Made by a program: the position numbers and the translations under genes
Notes under the pieces: model-generated
Seen by the model: the letters and a program-made list of their open reading frames with translations, nothing else
Told to the model about the DNA's origin: nothing
Database searches by the model: none
Part shown: piece by piece, positions 61,023 to 64,000 of the stretch
Position numbering within the stretch: position 1 is the stretch's first letter
Layout: each line of letters starts with the position of its first letter
Assembly: GCF_002934605.1 (NCBI RefSeq)
Contig: NZ_PTJC01000008.1
Span: forward strand, 101,060-165,059
Origin: Neolewinella xylanilytica
Lineage (GTDB): Bacteria; Bacteroidota; Bacteroidia; Chitinophagales; Saprospiraceae
Reading direction: 5' to 3'
Length of the DNA: 64,000 bases

Positions 61023-62336
61023 ATGGCAGAATACTTTAAATCCATCCCAACGATCCAGTACGAAGGTCCGGAAAGCGATAACCCGCTGGCTTTCAAATAC
61101 TACCAGAAGGACCAGCGCGTCGCCGGCAAAACCATGGCCGAGCATTTCAAATTCGCGATGGCCTGGTGGCACACCCTCCGGAACACCGGCGGTGACCCCT
61201 TCGGCCCCGGAACGGCCAACTACCCGTGGTTGGGTGACGCAGACCCCGTCCAAGAAGCAAAAAACGCCGCAGATGCCGGATTCGAAATTCTCGACAAACT
61301 CGGTCTCGACTACTTTTGCTTCCACGACGTAGACCTCCTGGAGGAAGCCGGCGCCGACCTCACTACCTACCGCAAACGCCTCGACCAGGTCTCCGACTAC
61401 ATCGCGGAGAAAATGCAGGCGACCGGGAAGAAGGTACTCTGGGGAACCGCTAACCTCTTTAGCCACCCACGCTACATGAACGGCGCCAGCACGAACCCCG
61501 ATTTCCAGGTCGTAGCTTACGCCGGCGCCCAGCTAAAGTCGGCCATCGACACAACCATCAAGCTGAAGGGAGAGAACTACGTTTTCTGGGGCGGCCGCGA
61601 AGGATACATGAGCCTACTGAACACCGACCTTAAGCGGGAGGTAGACCACCTGGGCCGTTTCCTCACCATGGCACGCGATTACGCGCGGGCCCAGGGCTTC
61701 AAAGGCTACTTCTTCATTGAACCCAAGCCCTTCGAACCCAGCAAGCACCAGTACGATTTCGACAGCGCCACCGTTGCCGGATTCCTGCGCCAGTACGACC
61801 TTCTGGACGATTTCAAGCTGAACATCGAGGTCAACCACGCTACGCTCGCTCAGCACACCTTCGAGCACGAACTGGCGGTAGCCGCCAGCCAGGGCCTCCT
61901 GGGTAGCATCGATGCCAACCGGGGTGACTACCAGAACGGCTGGGATACCGACCAATTCCCAACCAGCGTCCAGGAGCTTACCGAAGCGATGATCATTATC
62001 CTGGAAGCCGGTGGGTTACAGGGCGGCGGCGTCAACTTCGATGCTAAAACCCGGCGGACCTCGACCGACCTGGAGGATATCTTCCACGCCCACATCGGCG
62101 GAATGGATACTTTCGCCCGTGCCCTGCTCGCCGCAGATCGCGTCCTGAATAAGTCCAAATTCCGGGAAATGCGCCGGGAACGCTACGCCAGCTTTGACGG
62201 TGGCGACGGTAAGAAGTACGAATCGGGAGAACTTAGCCTCGAAGACCTGGCTAAGATCGGACTTGCCGGTGGTGAACCGAAGCAGACCAGCGGCCGGCAG
62301 GAACGCTACGAAAACCTGATCGCACAGTATATGTAA
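61023..62336 (+). CDS. xylA: Xylose isomerase
   Basis: A 437-residue class II xylose isomerase. Metal and substrate residues are visible in [71 protein letters not shown] and [19 protein letters not shown]. It interconverts D-xylose and D-xylulose. It is monocistronic, with its own promoter box and a terminator about 140 bp after the stop. The kinase xylB is 46 kb away, so the genes are not in one operon. Confidence 0.98.
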   Translation: MAEYFKSIPTIQYEGPESDNPLAFKYYQKDQRVAGKTMAEHFKFAMAWWHTLRNTGGDPFGPGTANYPWLGDADPVQEAKNAADAGFEILDKLGLDYFCFHDVDLLEEAGADLTTYRKRLDQVSDYIAEKMQATGKKVLWGTANLFSHPRYMNGASTNPDFQVVAYAGAQLKSAIDTTIKLKGENYVFWGGREGYMSLLNTDLKREVDHLGRFLTMARDYARAQGFKGYFFIEPKPFEPSKHQYDFDSATVAGFLRQYDLLDDFKLNIEVNHATLAQHTFEHELAVAASQGLLGSIDANRGDYQNGWDTDQFPTSVQELTEAMIIILEAGGLQGGGVNFDAKTRRTSTDLEDIFHAHIGGMDTFARALLAADRVLNKSKFREMRRERYASFDGGDGKKYESGELSLEDLAKIGLAGGEPKQTSGRQERYENLIAQYM

Positions 62337-62704
62337 GAACGGTCGGATCCGTTGATGGCCCCGTGACTAACCGTGGGACCGGGCACTGGCACCAATCCAG
62401 TTCCTGGCACCCATCGTTTGCTCACCCATTAAAGTAAATTTCACAACGGTCAACCGTAACACCTACGGTTAGGATGCCGCCACCATTAGGGGCGGCATTC
62501 TTCATTTTGGGAAAGGAGAAGACGCCGGGAAGGAATGCATGACCCAGCGACGCTACCGGCCAAATCCGGCGAGCAAGTTAATCAGTCGGAGCCCGGCAGC
62601 GCGATCGGGCTTTCCAGTATCCCCGAATGCTCACAGAAGGTAGCCCTTTGGGACTGGATCAATCTGCACCTACCGGCCCCCACGAGAAAACTTCAACCCG
62701 CTCG
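62337..62704. other. Gap between convergent xylA and kdsA
   Basis: Apart from the xylA terminator and a small CCGTA-ACACC-TACGG hairpin (62454-62468), no feature is evident. Short open frames lack family resemblance. Confidence 0.45.
62474..62508 (+). terminator. Intrinsic terminator after xylA
   Basis: ATGCCGCC (62474-62481) pairs perfectly with GGCGGCAT (62491-62498) around a 9-nt loop, followed by TCTTCATTTT. Confidence 0.8.
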
Positions 62705-63508
62705 CTAGAATCCATTCACCGCCTGGCGCACCGCGACCAATTTCCTAAGCAAACTTTCCAGTTGGTCGAGCGGCAACATATTCGCCGCGTCGCTCTTAGC
62801 TTCCGCCGGGGCATAGTGCGTTTCTAAAAACAACCCGTCTACGCCTACCGCCACCCCCGCCCGCGCGATGGTTTCGATCATGGCGGGCCGTCCGCCCGTC
62901 ACACCACTACTTTGGTTGGGCTGCTGCAGACTATGGGTGCAGTCAAGAATAACCGGGCTGCCATAGTCTTGCATGGTCGGTATTCCCCGGTAGTCCACCA
63001 CCAGGTCGGTATAGCCGAAGGTGACTCCTCTTTCCGTTAGCCAGACCTGGTCGTTTCCGCTGTCCACCACCTTTTGGCGGGCGTGCTGCATGGCGGACGG
63101 ACTCAAGAACTGCCCCTTCTTGATATTGACCACTTTGCCGGTTTTCGCAGCGGCTTCCAACAGGGAGGTTTGCCGGCATAGGAAAGCGGGAATCTGAAGT
63201 ACGTCCACGTATGCGGCGGCCATGGCTGCTTCTTCGTCGGCGTGGATGTCGGTCGTGGTAGGTACGCCTAATGTTTCGCCGACCTTACGCAGAATCGTAA
63301 GTGCTTTTTCGTCGCCGATGCCCGAGAAGCTGTCGATCCGACTGCGGTTTGCTTTGCGGTAGCTGCCTTTGAAAATAAAGGGAATCTGAAGGGTGTCCGT
63401 AATTTCCAGGATACGCTCCCCGATCCGTAAGGCCATCTCCTCCCCTTCTATCGCGCAGGGACCCGCGATCAGGAAAAAATTGCCGGAGTCTTGGTGGTTA
63501 AGCTGCAT
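62705..63508 (-). CDS. kdsA: 3-deoxy-8-phosphooctulonate (KDO8P) synthase
   Basis: A 267-residue synthase. Conserved blocks are FFLIAGPCAIEGEEMALRIG, FKGSYRKANRSRIDSFSGIG, TDIHADEEAA, LQIPAFLCRQTSLLEAA, NIKKGQFLSP and LDCTHSLQQP. It condenses arabinose 5-phosphate with PEP for LPS inner-core KDO. It is a relative of the DAHP synthase domain at 28.1 kb, but the KANRSR segment and the short form identify KdsA. It is 18 bp downstream of glmM on the same strand. Confidence 0.97.
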   Translation of the reverse strand: MQLNHQDSGNFFLIAGPCAIEGEEMALRIGERILEITDTLQIPFIFKGSYRKANRSRIDSFSGIGDEKALTILRKVGETLGVPTTTDIHADEEAAMAAAYVDVLQIPAFLCRQTSLLEAAAKTGKVVNIKKGQFLSPSAMQHARQKVVDSGNDQVWLTERGVTFGYTDLVVDYRGIPTMQDYGSPVILDCTHSLQQPNQSSGVTGGRPAMIETIARAGVAVGVDGLFLETHYAPAEAKSDAANMLPLDQLESLLRKLVAVRQAVNGF

Positions 63509-63526
63509 GCTATTTTTAGTATGGGG

Positions 63527-64000
63527 TCAACGGGTCATTTCGATAAATCGAGCCTTTACTTCCCCGGCCAGTTCCTGGGCACGGGCCTGGGTGTTGGCCT
63601 CGGCGTATACCCGGACGATCGGTTCGGTGTTCGATCCACGTAAATGAACCCAACCGTCCGGAAAGTCAAGCTTGAGCCCGTCGATATTAGATTTTGGGGT
63701 ATCCGGGTAGAGGGCCTCCATGGCATTCAGTGCGTCGGGCAGATCCAGTTCCGGGTCGAGATTGATCTTGTCCTTCACCATCTCGTAGTGGACGTACGAA
63801 TCCCGGAACTCGTTGATCGTTTTGCCGCTGGTCGCCAGGTGGCTCAGCACCAGCGCCAGTCCGATCAAACTATCTCGGCCGTAGTGCAACCGAGGATCGA
63901 TAATACCGCCGTTGCCTTCGCCGCCGATGGTGGCCCCTACTTCCTTCATTTTAGCCACGACATTCACTTCTCCCACCGCGGAGGCATGGTACGTTTGCCC
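63527..64000 (-). CDS. glmM: Phosphoglucosamine mutase, C-terminal part (runs off the right edge)
   Basis: 158 codons including the stop; the 5' part lies outside the window. Visible are VGEVNVVAKM, the sugar-specificity loop GGEGNGGIIDPRLHYGRD, and the C-terminal phosphate-binding RGSNTEPIVRVYAEA. The N-terminal phosphoserine loop is not in the window. The family includes GlmM and phosphomannomutase/phosphoglucomutase; the GEGNGG loop as written favours GlmM-type, but PMM/PGM cannot be excluded. GlmM makes glucosamine 1-phosphate for murein and LPS. Confidence 0.85.
   Translation of the reverse strand, partial: GQTYHASAVGEVNVVAKMKEVGATIGGEGNGGIIDPRLHYGRDSLIGLALVLSHLATSGKTINEFRDSYVHYEMVKDKINLDPELDLPDALNAMEALYPDTPKSNIDGLKLDFPDGWVHLRGSNTEPIVRVYAEANTQARAQELAGEVKARFIEMTR

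Overview
The window looks like chromosomal DNA of a Bacteroidota bacterium, most likely a marine Saprospiria/Lewinella-type lineage. This rests on a SusC/SusD pair, a T9SS type A sorting domain, GldC, a DAHP synthase-chorismate mutase fusion, heptose/KDO (LPS) genes, TAnnTTTG-type promoters and the lack of Shine-Dalgarno leaders. Base composition is GC-rich (judged by eye) and similar throughout. I see no rRNA, confident tRNA, CRISPR array, insertion sequence or prophage. The lineage is an inference from gene families.

Layout. 1-2 kb: a degenerate duplication at the left edge, a fused metallophosphoesterase/AhpD-like gene of the arsenosugar-associated type, and csaA. 2.6-6.6 kb: two paralogous sigma-54-type activators, the second broken by a frameshift. 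6.6-17.1 kb: one minus-strand run, Fe-S oxidoreductase pair > xylulokinase > DUF2064 glycosyltransferase > SusC > SusD > sodium:solute symporter. 17.7-25.8 kb: aspartate kinase, folE and a PTPS/QueD homologue, a GNAT fusion protein, pyrR-pyrB-acyltransferase, a Dabb lipoprotein and a rhomboid protease. 25.9-28.1 kb: ychF and a small monooxygenase, separated and followed by two striking intergenic repeat arrays. 28.1-32.3 kb: a phenylalanine/tyrosine operon (pheA, aminotransferase, tyrA, DAHPS-CM) headed by what reads as a complete leader-peptide attenuator. 32.4-38.2 kb: rseP, hscB, yaaA, a CgeB-like glycosyltransferase, an RDD-like protein and an S66 peptidase. 38.3-43 kb: a TonB receptor and a T9SS-sorted partner. 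43.1-57.3 kb: HAD phosphatase, serC, lipoprotein, M23 peptidase, BioD/DRTGG ATPase, MuiA-like protein, DUF4212/SSS symporter pair, cyclase, glucosaminidase and a ViaA-like VWA protein. 57.4-64 kb: DUF5009 acyltransferase, fbp, hldD, gldC, xylA, kdsA and the 3' part of glmM.

How the genes work together. Most genes are housekeeping: aromatic and aspartate-family amino acids, pyrimidines, pterins, LPS precursors and envelope proteolysis. The xylB-glycosyltransferase-SusCD-symporter run reads as uptake and activation of a small glycoside or sugar. Two of its neighbours belong to families that co-occur with arsenosugar synthesis, but no ArsM or ArsS is in view.

The features most worth a second look are regulatory and intergenic. 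(1) An attenuator upstream of pheA at 32,148-32,313 has a promoter, a 17-residue F/Y/W-rich leader peptide that is almost leaderless, and mutually exclusive antiterminator and terminator helices. (2) Four tandem copies of an exactly 116-bp unit carry paired base changes that keep a hairpin (27,021-27,468). (3) Several 3'-end intergenic spaces hold their own short-word repeats, the clearest being an 8-nt alphabet in inverted arms at 27,847-28,145. (4) A CxCC cluster is shared by the sensory domains of both sigma-54-type activators.
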